Shown here one piece after another: positions 23,925 through 37,120 of a stretch of DNA of 64,000 nucleotides. Made by a program: the position numbers and the translations under genes. The stretch's first letter is position 1. Each line of letters starts with the position of its first letter. The notes beneath the pieces are model-generated. The model worked only from the letters and a program-made list of their open reading frames with translations, was not told where the DNA came from and did not search any database. Origin of the DNA: Eunapius fragilis (Eukaryota > Porifera > Demospongiae > Spongillida > Spongillidae); the NCBI GenBank assembly GCA_963681505.1, contig OY811986.1, positions 2,079,554 to 2,143,553 on the forward strand, given 5' to 3'.

Positions 23925-24205
23925 GAGGAATGGGAGGGGAAAGAAGGGGAGGAGGAGGAAGGGGAGGGGGAAGAAGTGGAGGGGGAGAAAGGGGTTGGGG
24001 AAGAAGGGGTTGGGGGAAGAAGGGGAGGGGGGAGGAAGGGGAGGGGAGGAAGGGGAGGGGGAGGAAGGGGAGGGGGAGGAAGGGAGGGGGAGGAAGAGGA
24101 GGGGGAGGAAGAGGAGGGGAGGGGGAGGAAGGGGAGGGGGAGGAAGAGGAGGGGGAGGAAGGGGAGGGGGAGGAAGGGGAGGGGGGAGGAAGGGGAGGAG
24201 GATGA
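23925..24205. repeat. Polypurine tract (GGGGAGGAA)n
   Basis: About 280 bp that is almost entirely purine on the plus strand, with short reiterations of GGAGGAAGGGGAGGGG. Reading frames on both strands are long only because the tract lacks T and stop codons. Confidence 0.9.
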
Positions 24206-24424
24206 TTTAGAAAAACTGGACAAATACTGAGGCCAGGTACCCAGAAGCACTTCAACTATGTGTGTGTTTGACAAACAGCTGAGGCAACTGGTAGAACCAT
24301 ATTGGATTACATCACAGCATACAGGTGTTTGCACGGTTTGGGCAAGGGAAGTTGGGAGGGGGGTTGGGTTGTGGTGGTGGGGGTGGGGGGGTTGGGGTTG
24401 GGGGCTTGCCATGAATCCTTATAT

Positions 24425-24795
24425 AGCTCCATAGCTGGACTACTGTGCTATACACCTGTAGCTCCATGGCTGGACTACTGTGCTATACACCTGTAGCTCC
24501 ATGGCTGGACTACTATACTATATACCTGTAGCTCCATGGCTGGACTACTATACTATACACCTGTAGCTCCATGGCTGGACTACTATGCTATACACCTGTA
24601 GCTCCATGGCTGGACTACTATGCTATACACCTGTAGCTCCATGGCTGGACTACTATGCTATACACCTGTAGCTCCATGGCTGGACTACTATGCTATACAC
24701 CTGTAGCTCCATGGCTGGACTACTATGCTATACACCTGTAGCTCCATGGCTGGACTACCATGGTATACACCTGTAGCTCCATGGCTGGACTAACA
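24425..24795. repeat. 35-bp minisatellite, about 10 copies
   Basis: The repeat unit contains CTCCATGGCTGGACTACTAT and then GCTATACACCTGTAG. Copies are nearly identical, with a few point differences (GTGCTATACAC, ATACTATATAC). Confidence 0.92.
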
Positions 24796-25189
24796 CTTGC
24801 TATGTCTATGTCTGTGGTTTGGTTAAGTGTGACCTTGTTTCCCTACCAGTGTAACTCATCTCACCTTGGACGCATTGTGGTCAGAGCTCATAGACCACAA
24901 CCTTAAGAGAGAGTGATGAAGCCTGGCGACATTCCAAGAGGGAAGACCTTGAGGTGCGCTGGAGATAAGCATCCCAACAAGGGCTCTGTGCGTGCCACTG
25001 TGGTCCTGTCCGTGCTTGAGAATTGTCACGTTCTGTGAAGATGCCACTAGACAGCAGCATATGACTGTACTCTTGGCATTCAGGTGAGTAAGCTGTGCTA
25101 TGTTGAAGTGGGGGTCCAGCCATTTTGTTGTTTACAACTCCCCATTGATGTGAGTGAAATGCTTGCGCAGGGAGGCTTGTCAGTAGGGA

Positions 25190-25480
25190 TTGTGTCTGCA
25201 CAGGGATAGGTGTGTAGGGATAAGGTCTGCACAAGGATAGGTATGTAGGGAGAAGGTCTGCACAAGGATAGGTATGTAGGGAGAAGGTCTGCACAGGGAT
25301 AGGTATGTTGGGATAAGGTCTGCACAGGGATAGGTATGTAGGGATAAGGTCTGCACAGGGGTAGGCATGTAGGGATAAGGCCTGCACAGGGATAGGCATG
25401 TAGGGATAAGGTCTGCACATGGATAGGTATGTAGGGATAAGGTCTGCACATGGATAGGTATGTAGGGATAAGGTCTGCAT
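25190..25480. repeat. 31-bp minisatellite, about 9 copies
   Basis: The unit starts AAGGTCTGCACAGGGATAGG and continues TATGTAGGGAT. The 31-bp period is not a multiple of 3, so all minus-strand frames stay open and repeat every 93 bp. This explains the long reading frames here, which I do not call genes. Confidence 0.92.
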
Positions 25481-25730
25481 GGAGTGGTTCTATTATGGCA
25501 GCACACTGTACCAAATGGAAACCAACTAAGGTACTCACATCAATGAAAAACATGGCAGTTAGCTGTTTATGTAACGTTTGTTTGGTGGTGTCTGCACTGC
25601 ATGTGTGTGGTGTGCTATGTACATATATCCTCTTAAGTAGGTGTGAATAATGCAAGTCAGGTTTATGGCTTGCTGTCCTTGTGCTAACATGTGGCCATAT
25701 GTTTATGATTGCATGAACACATAACCTGTG

Positions 25731-25732
<2 letters not shown>

Positions 25733-25799
<67 letters not shown>
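25733..25799. repeat. (TG)n microsatellite
   Basis: An uninterrupted TG run of more than 30 repeats. Confidence 0.95.
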
Positions 25800-26236
25800 A
25801 CATGTGCATTGTGAGTGTAAGTGAAATATTTTTGATGTTGCAACGTTCCTGACCTGTGCCTATATATGGAGTACAGGTGGACATCATGTGATCTAAACAA
25901 GAGTCTGTGACATACACATCAACAATGCAAAACCTAACAGCATGCATGGTAAGATTCATACAGCAATATTGCAATCAAAGTCATCACAACAGCTGAGCAT
26001 CTCATGAAAGGTGATCTAACACAATGTTGTTGTCTGTGGAGCACAAAAAAAAAAAAAAAGATAAAACGTGTTTATGAATATGTGTATATCACAATCTCTT
26101 CAAGTGTGCCAAGAGATTACACCTAGATTGGACAAATAACGAGATTCTGGTTTCCGGATGAAGGGCCCAAAGCAGGTGCGCACGTGATGCAACGCAACTA
26201 TAACTATACGAGGGAGCACTTCCGGCGTCGGAATAT
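25800..26236. other. Upstream region of the receptor tyrosine kinase gene
   Basis: No gene. Proximal to the RTK it contains CACGTG at 26181-26186 (E-box type) and ACTTCCGG at 26218-26225 (ETS-type). Their activity is an inference from motif identity only. Confidence 0.4.
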
Positions 26237-26244
26237 TATAAATA
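26237..26244 (+). promoter_or_regulatory. Candidate TATA box of the RTK gene
   Basis: TATAAATA lies 39 bp upstream of the proposed start codon at 26283. This implies a very short 5' UTR if used. Position and motif are seen; promoter function is inferred. Confidence 0.5.
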
Positions 26245-26282
26245 CGCCAAGTCTGGTGGAGCCATCAAAGGCTTCATCGATC

Positions 26283-30322
<4,040 letters not shown>

Positions 30323-31375
30323 GCCTTTGATTCCTCCTGCTACAAACGGTGCTTTGGTATACTTCTGGTCATATAGATGAACAATGTGAAGTTCCAAGAC
30401 TGAGCCTTCCTTCTGTGTCTACAGGCAACCCTGTGATCAGTTGTAATAGATCATGTTTTGTATGCTGTGTTAAGCACACTGCTCAGGAACCACACATACA
30501 TTTAAAAATCAAGCAGGATTTGTACATTGGCAGAGTACTGCGATGTATGCATACAATAGCCATAAACCTCCTAGAATAATGACCACCATTTGTAATGGAA
30601 TGACAACGGGACACCAACTGATAGGCCCTGCATGATGCACACACTTCGGTTTCAATCTACACATACATACACATGCCTTTATAACAGCTCCTAATAGAGT
30701 TGTGGCACTCGAAGTTATTAATTGTGACAGGTGCAATGCATGACATAATCAGTCGACTCAGTGTGAGGTTGATTAAAATTGGAGCGGCATGAAATTACAA
30801 TAGTATGAAGCCTTCCAATGTGCATGCAGGGCTTGTTTTTATTGATATTGGTGAATGTCAAAAACGGTGGGATGGTTTTGGTTTTATACTATGTAGCATC
30901 TTATCAATGCGACAATAAGTCTAAAATCTGTAATCATGATACTGTTTATTAAGACAACAGTTTGCATGCACTTTCAAGTACGCAGTGCATATCGTGTAAT
31001 CTATTGGCAAGTCTTTAACAGTATTAATGTTAAAGCAAGCACAGTGGGTCCTACTTGGGAATGTCTTTTAACTACCTTTCCCCAGCTCACATTATTATAT
31101 AAAACAGCATGATGTTCAATATACATCTACGTTCGATTTCATATGAACAGTATAAACAGCCTAATCAGGAATTAAATGTAAGCAATTAAACTCTTAACAC
31201 GTTATTATCCTCAGGTGTACAGCTGTATTATAGAAGTGTCTATACAATGCAGGTTTCAAGATCAGTGAATCCAGGGATAGTATTACAGGCCTCAACCTAA
31301 TAAAAGTGATTGAGCACTAGTATGCTGAATTCATTCGAAGGTGAAGTGGTATGTTTGTTATGGCTTAATTTCTAA
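30323..31375. other. 3' flank of the RTK gene, no further gene seen
   Basis: About 1 kb of AT-rich sequence. The RTK 3' UTR must lie at its start. No canonical AATAAA was noticed in the first 400 bp. Confidence 0.4.
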
Positions 31376-31645
31376 AATAATAATGAGTTGAGGAAGGACG
31401 AGGCAAAAGATGGAAAGTGCAGGGAGCTTGGGTGGGTCTGCGTCCCCATGGTTGTTGAAGCTTGTGGTGTTTGGGGTGCTGAAGCCATGGAGTATTTGTA
31501 ATGTCTGGCCTCTTGCCTAGCAACCAGTTCCAACAAGGCAATGGCAGCTGTCCTCAAAAGCCTTTATGGTAGGCTAATTCTAAATTTAGTTAGAGTAAAA
31601 GCAACTGCTATACTCACTAGGTGCTCTTCTTCGGACATCTAGACT
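31376..31645 (+). pseudogene. C-terminal fragment of the RLE retrotransposon family
   Basis: Reads KCRELGWVCVPMVVEACGVWG, an in-frame TAA, then CLASCLATSSNKAMAAVL, LKSLYGRLILNLVRVKATAIL and a terminal stop. It aligns with the last 90 or so residues of the intact copy (ELGWSCIPLAVETYGNWG; IYGRLNVVLVRSIARAIL). It lies about 80 bp upstream of that intact copy, in the same orientation. Confidence 0.85.
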
Positions 31646-31659
31646 GTTTAGTAATATAT

Positions 31660-34600
31660 ATATACATATTCATGTTTTAGTGTATAATATTGATGTATTA
31701 CTTATTAATGTTCGCGAGCTCGATGGTATGCCGTGTTGCAAATGCAACGGTTTAAACGCTCGCTGCAGCTCGTGCGAATGCGTGAAGCAGAATCGACAGT
31801 GTGTAAGTTGTCACGCTGGGAAACATGGTCGCTGCAGAAACACCGTGCTCAACAACCACGTCATGCCCCAGTTGGCCGCTGCTTCTTCTAGCCGGACGGT
31901 AGCCGCCGCGTTGCCTGAGCCTCTTACTGCTTCGTCACCATCTAGAGCTCAATCAACATCAACCTCCCAGTCGCCTACGAGCGCCCAGACGGCGCCCATC
32001 TCATCTCAGCTGTCACAGCAGCTATTCATTTCTAACCCACAGCAGCTGCCTCACCCGCGTCACAGGATACCTCGACGTAATGAATCACATGAGGATTTCT
32101 CCACCACTCATTCACAGCCGGAGGAGCAGCAGAGATCCCCCACGCACTTTTCTCAATCAACCACGAGTTCCCAGATCCCGGGAGTATCTAGAAAGCGGCG
32201 GAAGAAGCATTGTATTGTGGAAGGGTGTCCTGAACATATTGCTCCTTCCATGTGGAAAGCCCACATGACTCTCCATGTCCAGGGTGTATTTTCTGGGGAC
32301 GTGCCTAACTTTTGGCTGGAGGAGAATGATCTTTCCATCTGCCACCTATGCCATCAATTGGTTTCCAACAATCGGTTGTCCTCCCACCCAAGGAAATGTG
32401 CTGGTAGTGCTGTGGTTGCTCCGGTTCTTGACAGTGTGTTAGGGGATGTACCACACAACCTGGCTGAGATGAGCCTACCAACCTTTGATGACGTGTGCCT
32501 CCTTGACCAGCCCACCTTGCGCTTCATCCCATCAAAGTCCCGGCCTGCTTTTGCCCGGGTATTGTCATCTACTTTGAGAAGTGTTATCCTGGAGAACACA
32601 GAGGAGGCATGGCTGAAACTATTCATGCTTCCTAAATGTGTTCTGCCTTCACTTCGACGCAAGGGACGACATGACAAGCCACTGCCAGTGGATTCTCTCT
32701 GCAACATGTGGTCAGATGACAAACTGGGAGCCCTTTGGTCTTTGGCCAAGAGTCGGTCAGCCAATCATAATCATCCAGGAGGTGTGTCCATCAACAATCG
32801 GACAAAGGTCATTGACCAAGCTGTGTCATTAGGCAGATCTGGTATGTTTGGGAAAGCTTGCAGAGTCCTTCAGTCCAGCGGTATTGCCCCAAATAATGAG
32901 ACAACGTGGCATCTGTTGAAATCCAAACATCCCAGCTGTCCCACTCCAGTAGCTCCAGCGTCTGACTCTGCCCCTCTCACCCTCGAGCCAGATTTCAATA
33001 TCCTTTCTGTCCTACGTTCCTTCCCCAAGGACACTGCAGCTGGTCCTTCTGGTCTTCGAGTCCAACACCTGCTTGATGTGGCTAGTGTCCCACTTCCCAC
33101 ATCCATTTGCTCCTCCCTCAGGCAGTTGGTCAATATCCTGGCAGCTGGAAAGGTACCTACATCTGTGTCTAAGTTCTTGGCTGGAGGCTGCTTGATTGCC
33201 TTGAACAAAAACAAGGAGGGCTGCCCACCTGACATTAGGCCCATCGCAGTGGGGGAGACAATAAGGAGGCTGACTGGGAAGTGCATGTGTGCCTTGGTGA
33301 AGGACAAGGCTACTGAGTTCTTCCAACCCCTGCAACTCGGTGTGGCCTGTCGTGCAGGGGCAGAGAAGGTGGCCCATGCTCTCAGGGGATGCATTGAAGA
33401 GCACTGGATGGACGAGGACTTTGTTGTACTTAAGGTGGACATGAGGAACGCTTTTAATATTGTCTCCAGACAAGCAGTCCTTGATGAGTGTGCTACTTTT
33501 TTCCCTGAGTTGCTACCCTGGGTGTCTTGGTGTTATGGGACCCATCCTCTGCTATGGCACCCTCTTGGCCAGATCAGCTCTGAGTCTGGAGTGCAGCAGG
33601 GTGACCCTTTAGGTCCCTTACTGTTTGCACTAGTCCTCCAGAAGTTGGTATCTAGCCTGGACGCAGATGAGGAGTGTGCTGAAATCCTTCTCCAAGCTTG
33701 GTACCTTGATGATGGAGCTTTGGCTGGCACCCGCTCAGCTGTACTACGTGCCTTACATGTGATTGAGGAGTTGGGTCCTGCATTGGGCCTACATGTGAAC
33801 CTGGCCAAGTGTGAGATGTTCAGCAGGCAGGGTAACACATCATTCCCACCGGAGGTGAGGTGCTCACTCCTGCCTAATCTGGACATCCTGGGTGCTCCAA
33901 TTGGGGATTATCTACACTGTTCTAAGTTTATCGCTGGGAGGTGTGCTGAGTCCAGGAAGCTACTCTCCGGTCTAGTGGATGTTGCTGCAGTCGATCTCCA
34001 GGTAGCAGTTTCCTTATTGCGCATGTGTGGTAGCTTCTGCAGGATGGTCCACATAGCAAGGGTTACCCCACCAAGCCTGGCCACAGATGCTCTAAGGTCT
34101 TTTGATGAGGAGGTCAAGCAGTGCTTTGTAATGTGCTCCGCCATCAATGTTACCAATGATGCCTGGAGCCAGGCACAGCTAGGACTAAAATTTGGGGGTC
34201 TGGGTCTTCGCTCCCTCTCTCACCATGCTGCTGCAGCGTTCATTGCCTCCCTGTCATTCTCCGGCTTTGGCAAGGCTGATAATGTTCACCTAAAACAGGC
34301 AGTGGCAATGTTTAACACTCAGGTCTCCCCCTTTAATGCCATTACAGTCAGTTCTGCTCTGGAGTCTCCCATTCACCAGAAGGTCTTGTCAGGATTGATC
34401 CAAACCCAACATTTCCACATCTTGTTGGAATCCTCCTCTCCAGCTAACAGAGCTCGCCTCCTGTCAGTGGCTGCTCCTCATGCTTCCTCTTGGCTATCAG
34501 TGGTCCCTTCCCCTGGTTTGGGCTTGCACCTGGAATCGAATGAGTTCCAGATGGCTATTAGGTGGTGGCTGGGGTTAGATACTTCTGGTCGGTCCATGTG

Positions 34601-35330
34601 CCCATTCTGCCCCGATACTGCTCTTGATCCTCTTGGTCACCATGCTGTGACCTGCAGGCATGGGGGGGATGTGGTCACACGTCATAATCGTCTACGAGAT
34701 GAGGTATTTGACCTTTGTCGTCGTGCCCACCTAAGTGTGAGTGTGGAGAGAGGTCATGGCCTTACCAGAGACCTTGCCCACACCAGACCTGCTGACATCC
34801 TCATTGCTGGCTGGGACAGAGGCAAACCTGCGGCACTAGACCTGACCATTACCTCACCACTATGCTCTGTCATCTTGGGTGAATCATGTCACCAGGCTGG
34901 TGCGGCAGCCCTGGCAGCAGAGACCCGCAAGTTCCACTCCAATGGACCCAAGTGCCAAGAGTTGGGCTGGTCCTGCATCCCATTGGCAGTGGAGACTTAT
35001 GGCAATTGGGGCAAGCAGGCTCATGATACCTTCTCCAGGCTGGCATCCTTCCTAGCCATTCACCAGTCTTCCCCCAAGGCAGTAGTTGTGGCTGAAATTT
35101 ATGGCCGGTTGAATGTGGTCCTGGTTCGGTCCATTGCTAGAGCCATCCTGGCCAGGGAGCTTCCACCCTCCTAACTTGCTATTAGTAGTTTAATTGTGTA
35201 TGCATTTAAATAAGGTGTTTTTTGTGTGCAATAGTGCTTTTATTCTTAATAATAATGTTCATTACTTGTTAATATTCAAAACAACAATTCAAACATGAAA
35301 TGCTAAAAAATAATAATAATATAATAATTA
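31660..35330 (+). mobile_element. Intact-looking RLE-type non-LTR retrotransposon
   Basis: One long ORF (31728-35174) is followed by an AT-rich 3' UTR that ends near an A/T-rich tail of AATAATAATAATATAATAATT at about 35308-35328. No LTRs. The exact 5' boundary is not visible. A decayed 5S rDNA unit begins at 35511, downstream of 180 bp of unclassified sequence. Older fragments of the same family lie immediately upstream (31376) and at 36135. Confidence 0.75.
31728..35174 (+). CDS. Retrotransposon polyprotein: Cys-rich/ZnF, reverse transcriptase, CCHC and restriction-like endonuclease
   Basis: The ORF has no stop over 1148 codons from the ATG at 31728 (the frame is open slightly further upstream). 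The N-terminus has a compact Cys motif (CCKCNGLNARCSSCECV, then CVSCHAGKHGRC), a Ser/Pro/Gln-rich linker, and a C2H2-like finger (CIVEGCPEHIAPSMW, HMTLH, CHLCH, C). RT blocks: GPSGLRVQHLLD, LKVDMRNAFNIVSRQ, GVQQGDPLGPLLFALVLQ, active site YLDD (659-662), ILGAPIGD. The C-terminal block has CPFCPDTALDPLGHHAVTC (CCHC, about 958-976), GGDVVTRHNRLRDE and the RLE core RPADIL...GKPAALDLTITSP. Products of such elements nick DNA with the RLE and copy their RNA by target-primed reverse transcription. All catalytic motifs look intact, so it could be active or recently active. Confidence 0.9.
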   Translation: MPCCKCNGLNARCSSCECVKQNRQCVSCHAGKHGRCRNTVLNNHVMPQLAAASSSRTVAAALPEPLTASSPSRAQSTSTSQSPTSAQTAPISSQLSQQLFISNPQQLPHPRHRIPRRNESHEDFSTTHSQPEEQQRSPTHFSQSTTSSQIPGVSRKRRKKHCIVEGCPEHIAPSMWKAHMTLHVQGVFSGDVPNFWLEENDLSICHLCHQLVSNNRLSSHPRKCAGSAVVAPVLDSVLGDVPHNLAEMSLPTFDDVCLLDQPTLRFIPSKSRPAFARVLSSTLRSVILENTEEAWLKLFMLPKCVLPSLRRKGRHDKPLPVDSLCNMWSDDKLGALWSLAKSRSANHNHPGGVSINNRTKVIDQAVSLGRSGMFGKACRVLQSSGIAPNNETTWHLLKSKHPSCPTPVAPASDSAPLTLEPDFNILSVLRSFPKDTAAGPSGLRVQHLLDVASVPLPTSICSSLRQLVNILAAGKVPTSVSKFLAGGCLIALNKNKEGCPPDIRPIAVGETIRRLTGKCMCALVKDKATEFFQPLQLGVACRAGAEKVAHALRGCIEEHWMDEDFVVLKVDMRNAFNIVSRQAVLDECATFFPELLPWVSWCYGTHPLLWHPLGQISSESGVQQGDPLGPLLFALVLQKLVSSLDADEECAEILLQAWYLDDGALAGTRSAVLRALHVIEELGPALGLHVNLAKCEMFSRQGNTSFPPEVRCSLLPNLDILGAPIGDYLHCSKFIAGRCAESRKLLSGLVDVAAVDLQVAVSLLRMCGSFCRMVHIARVTPPSLATDALRSFDEEVKQCFVMCSAINVTNDAWSQAQLGLKFGGLGLRSLSHHAAAAFIASLSFSGFGKADNVHLKQAVAMFNTQVSPFNAITVSSALESPIHQKVLSGLIQTQHFHILLESSSPANRARLLSVAAPHASSWLSVVPSPGLGLHLESNEFQMAIRWWLGLDTSGRSMCPFCPDTALDPLGHHAVTCRHGGDVVTRHNRLRDEVFDLCRRAHLSVSVERGHGLTRDLAHTRPADILIAGWDRGKPAALDLTITSPLCSVILGESCHQAGAAALAAETRKFHSNGPKCQELGWSCIPLAVETYGNWGKQAHDTFSRLASFLAIHQSSPKAVVVAEIYGRLNVVLVRSIARAILARELPPS

Positions 35331-35510
35331 GATGCAGTAGTAATTAGATTTTTGCCTTGATGTTCGCATAACATAGCTTACTTTAATTGCAGTGAACACA
35401 TGACACAAATGTAAAAAAATAAACCAAGTCATTTGCTGCATTAGGGCTATGGCAATAATATCATAGTATCTTGTATTCCAATTCTTACTAATCAGAATAA
35501 TAATAAAAAA

Positions 35511-35690
35511 GTGCATTCAGCATGGTATGGTTGCACGCATCCATCTAACGCCAAGTAGTCTTAATGTGCTGCTTCTTAAAGTTCATGAGGCTGGATCAAT
35601 CAAGTCAGAACAGTCAACTCCAAGGCATCTCATGGAAGCAAAATATAAATAAATATTCAATTATCACAATCAAAGCATCCATGCACTGTA
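35511..35690 (-). pseudogene. Decayed 5S rDNA unit (5' end of gene plus upstream spacer)
   Basis: GTGCATTCAGCATGGTATGG at 35511-35530 matches the 5' portion of the minus-strand 5S gene, then TTGCACGCATCCATCTAACG. The spacer landmarks follow in order with substitutions: ATGTGCTGCTTC, GTTCATGAGGCTGGATCAA, CATGGAAGCAAAAT and CAATTATCAC. The 3' three-quarters of the gene is missing. It lies between the intact retrotransposon and the foldback of the Helentron-like block, about 4.9 kb left of the main array. Confidence 0.8.
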
Positions 35691-35731
35691 ATAGTTTATA
35701 AGGGTCCATACAGCATTACAGTTATATTTTT

Positions 35732-36029
35732 ACAAGTAAATAAAAACATTCTCTAACGAGAGAGTTGTTGGTATATAGGATTGACCAATGGTGGTGTAAA
35801 AAGCACGGAAACAAGAGTGACAGAAATTTTACTCGAAAATTGAAATTGGCCTATATTTAGCACATTACTCTCAGGCATGCGCTGTTATTTTGTGAGCGTG
35901 CTAAATATAGGCCAATTTCAATTTTCGAGTAAAATTTCTGTCACTCTTGTTTCCGTGCTTTTTACACCACCATTGGTCAATCCTATATACCAACAACTCT
36001 CTCGTTAGAGAATGTTTTTATTTACTTGT
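35732..36029. repeat. Perfect foldback A, 132-bp arms
   Basis: Arms 35732-35863 and 35898-36029 are exact reverse complements around a 34-bp loop. The outer end is ACAAGTAAATAAAAACATTC. The arms contain TATAGGATTGA, also present next to the hairpin at 40022-40035. A sibling with the same layout but different arm sequence is at 45360-45650. It is read here as the 3' terminal part of a larger minus-oriented element. Confidence 0.95.
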
Positions 36030-36134
36030 TTCATAGGTTTTTTTTCACCGTAGTCGATGAAATGTAGGAAGAGCACATAGAATTTGGACGATCCCCTTTA
36101 TTTCTTAATGCAATAACAAACAGAAAACATGCCA

Positions 36135-36480
36135 GCAATGACACAAAGTGCTCCGAGCTTGGGTGTGTGTGTGTACCTTTGGCAGTTGAGGTTTATGGAT
36201 GTTGGGGTCCTGAAGCACAGACAAACCTTTCTAGACTTGCAGCGCGCCTGGCTATTAGACCAAATTGTTGTAAGTCCCAGGCCACTTTGGCTCTCTATGG
36301 CAGGTTAAACTTGGTCCTAGTTAGAGCGAATGCCAGAGCTCTGCTGTCCCGTTCAATGGCAACTGGATGTTAGTCTCCTCACCTTCTCCGTTCCAGTGTA
36401 TTGTTTTTTGTTTAGTAAAATTGTGTAGCTTAAAACTGTAAATGTTGTATATGTAGTATCATTTTCAATAAATAACTTTA
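36135..36480 (+). pseudogene. 3'-terminal fragment of the RLE retrotransposon family with UTR
   Basis: Reads KCSELGCVCVPLAVEVYGCW, LSRLAARLAIRPNCCKSQAT and LYGRLNLVLVRANARALLSR, ending ATGC at stop 36371-36373. A 3' UTR with AATAAA at 36467-36472 and an AAT/AATTAT tail follows. It has the family C-terminus but belongs to a different subfamily from the intact copy. It is 5' truncated. Confidence 0.88.
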
Positions 36481-37032
36481 ATAATAATAATTATAATTAT
36501 ATGAATTTGTAGTATTAATTATTAGTTGTCCCCCTCGTCTCCTGCGGGGACGTCCTCCTCCCCGGCCTCCCCGCCATGCTGGGTTCTGCCAGGTTGGCAG
36601 TGGCCATGCAGGCCAGGGAGGGAGCACAGGCGGCGGTGGTAGCGGGGGCAGCGCTGGTGGTGCCGGCGGGGGTAGCGCTGGTGGTGCCGGCGGGGGTAGC
36701 GCTGGTGGTGCCGGCGGGGGCAGCGCTGGTTGTGCCGGTGGGGGCAGCGCTGGTGGTGCCGGCGGGGGTAGCGCTGGTGGTGCCGGCGGGGGCAGCGCTG
36801 GTGGTGCCGGCGGGGGTAGCGCTGGTGGTGCCGGCGGGGGCAGCGCTGGTGGTGCCGGTGGGGGTAGCGCTGCTGGTAGTGGTGGTGGGGGCAGTGCTGC
36901 TGGTGGTGGTAGGAGTGGCGGGGCTTCTGGAGGTGGCGGGGTGAAGGGGAGAGGAGTCGGAGGATTTATGTCATCCTCTTCCTCCTCCGACCCCTCTTGA
37001 TTAAAAAACCCCGTAAGGTCTTCTGCTGCCAT
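36478..37032 (-). CDS. Proline/alanine-rich repeat protein, hypothetical
   Basis: A 184-aa ORF with ATG at 37030-37032. The acidic N-terminus (MAAEDLTGFFNQEGSEEEED) is followed by about nine PPAPPALP octapeptides encoded by a 24-bp GC-rich tandem repeat (about 36640-36870), a WPAWPLPTWQNP segment, an RGGRGGGRPRRRRG basic/RGG-like patch, and a tail running into the neighbouring AT-rich repeat. A CATGTAG acceptor-like site precedes the ATG and a GTAAAA donor-like site lies near 37083, so it may be a downstream exon of the Helitron-like gene. No domain. Translation is unproven and the repeat alone could keep the frame open. Confidence 0.35.
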   Translation of the reverse strand: MAAEDLTGFFNQEGSEEEEDDINPPTPLPFTPPPPEAPPLLPPPAALPPPPLPAALPPPAPPALPPPAPPALPPPAPPALPPPAPPALPPPAPPALPPPAQPALPPPAPPALPPPAPPALPPPAPPALPPLPPPPVLPPWPAWPLPTWQNPAWRGGRGGGRPRRRRGGQLIINTTNSYNYNYYY

Positions 37033-37120
37033 CTACATGTACGTGACAGAGACAGAGAGTATGATTTAAAAATTTTTTACCTTATTCTTTTTTCAAGCCT
37101 TTGCTCTCTGAATCAGTTGT

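Noticed and set aside
23881-24412. Ser/Pro-rich and Gly/Glu-rich frames on both strands
   Set aside because: Explained by the polypurine tract, which cannot form stop codons; no domain.
25098-25733. Long minus-strand reading frames with repeating LIPTYLSLCRPYPY-type peptides
   Set aside because: They come from a 31-bp tandem repeat whose period rotates through all three frames; all frames are open alike and there is no gene context.
35511-35690. 5S-derived SINE (SINE3-like)
   Set aside because: Similarity continues into the 5S upstream spacer in array order, so it is a relic of an rDNA unit rather than a 5S-headed SINE.
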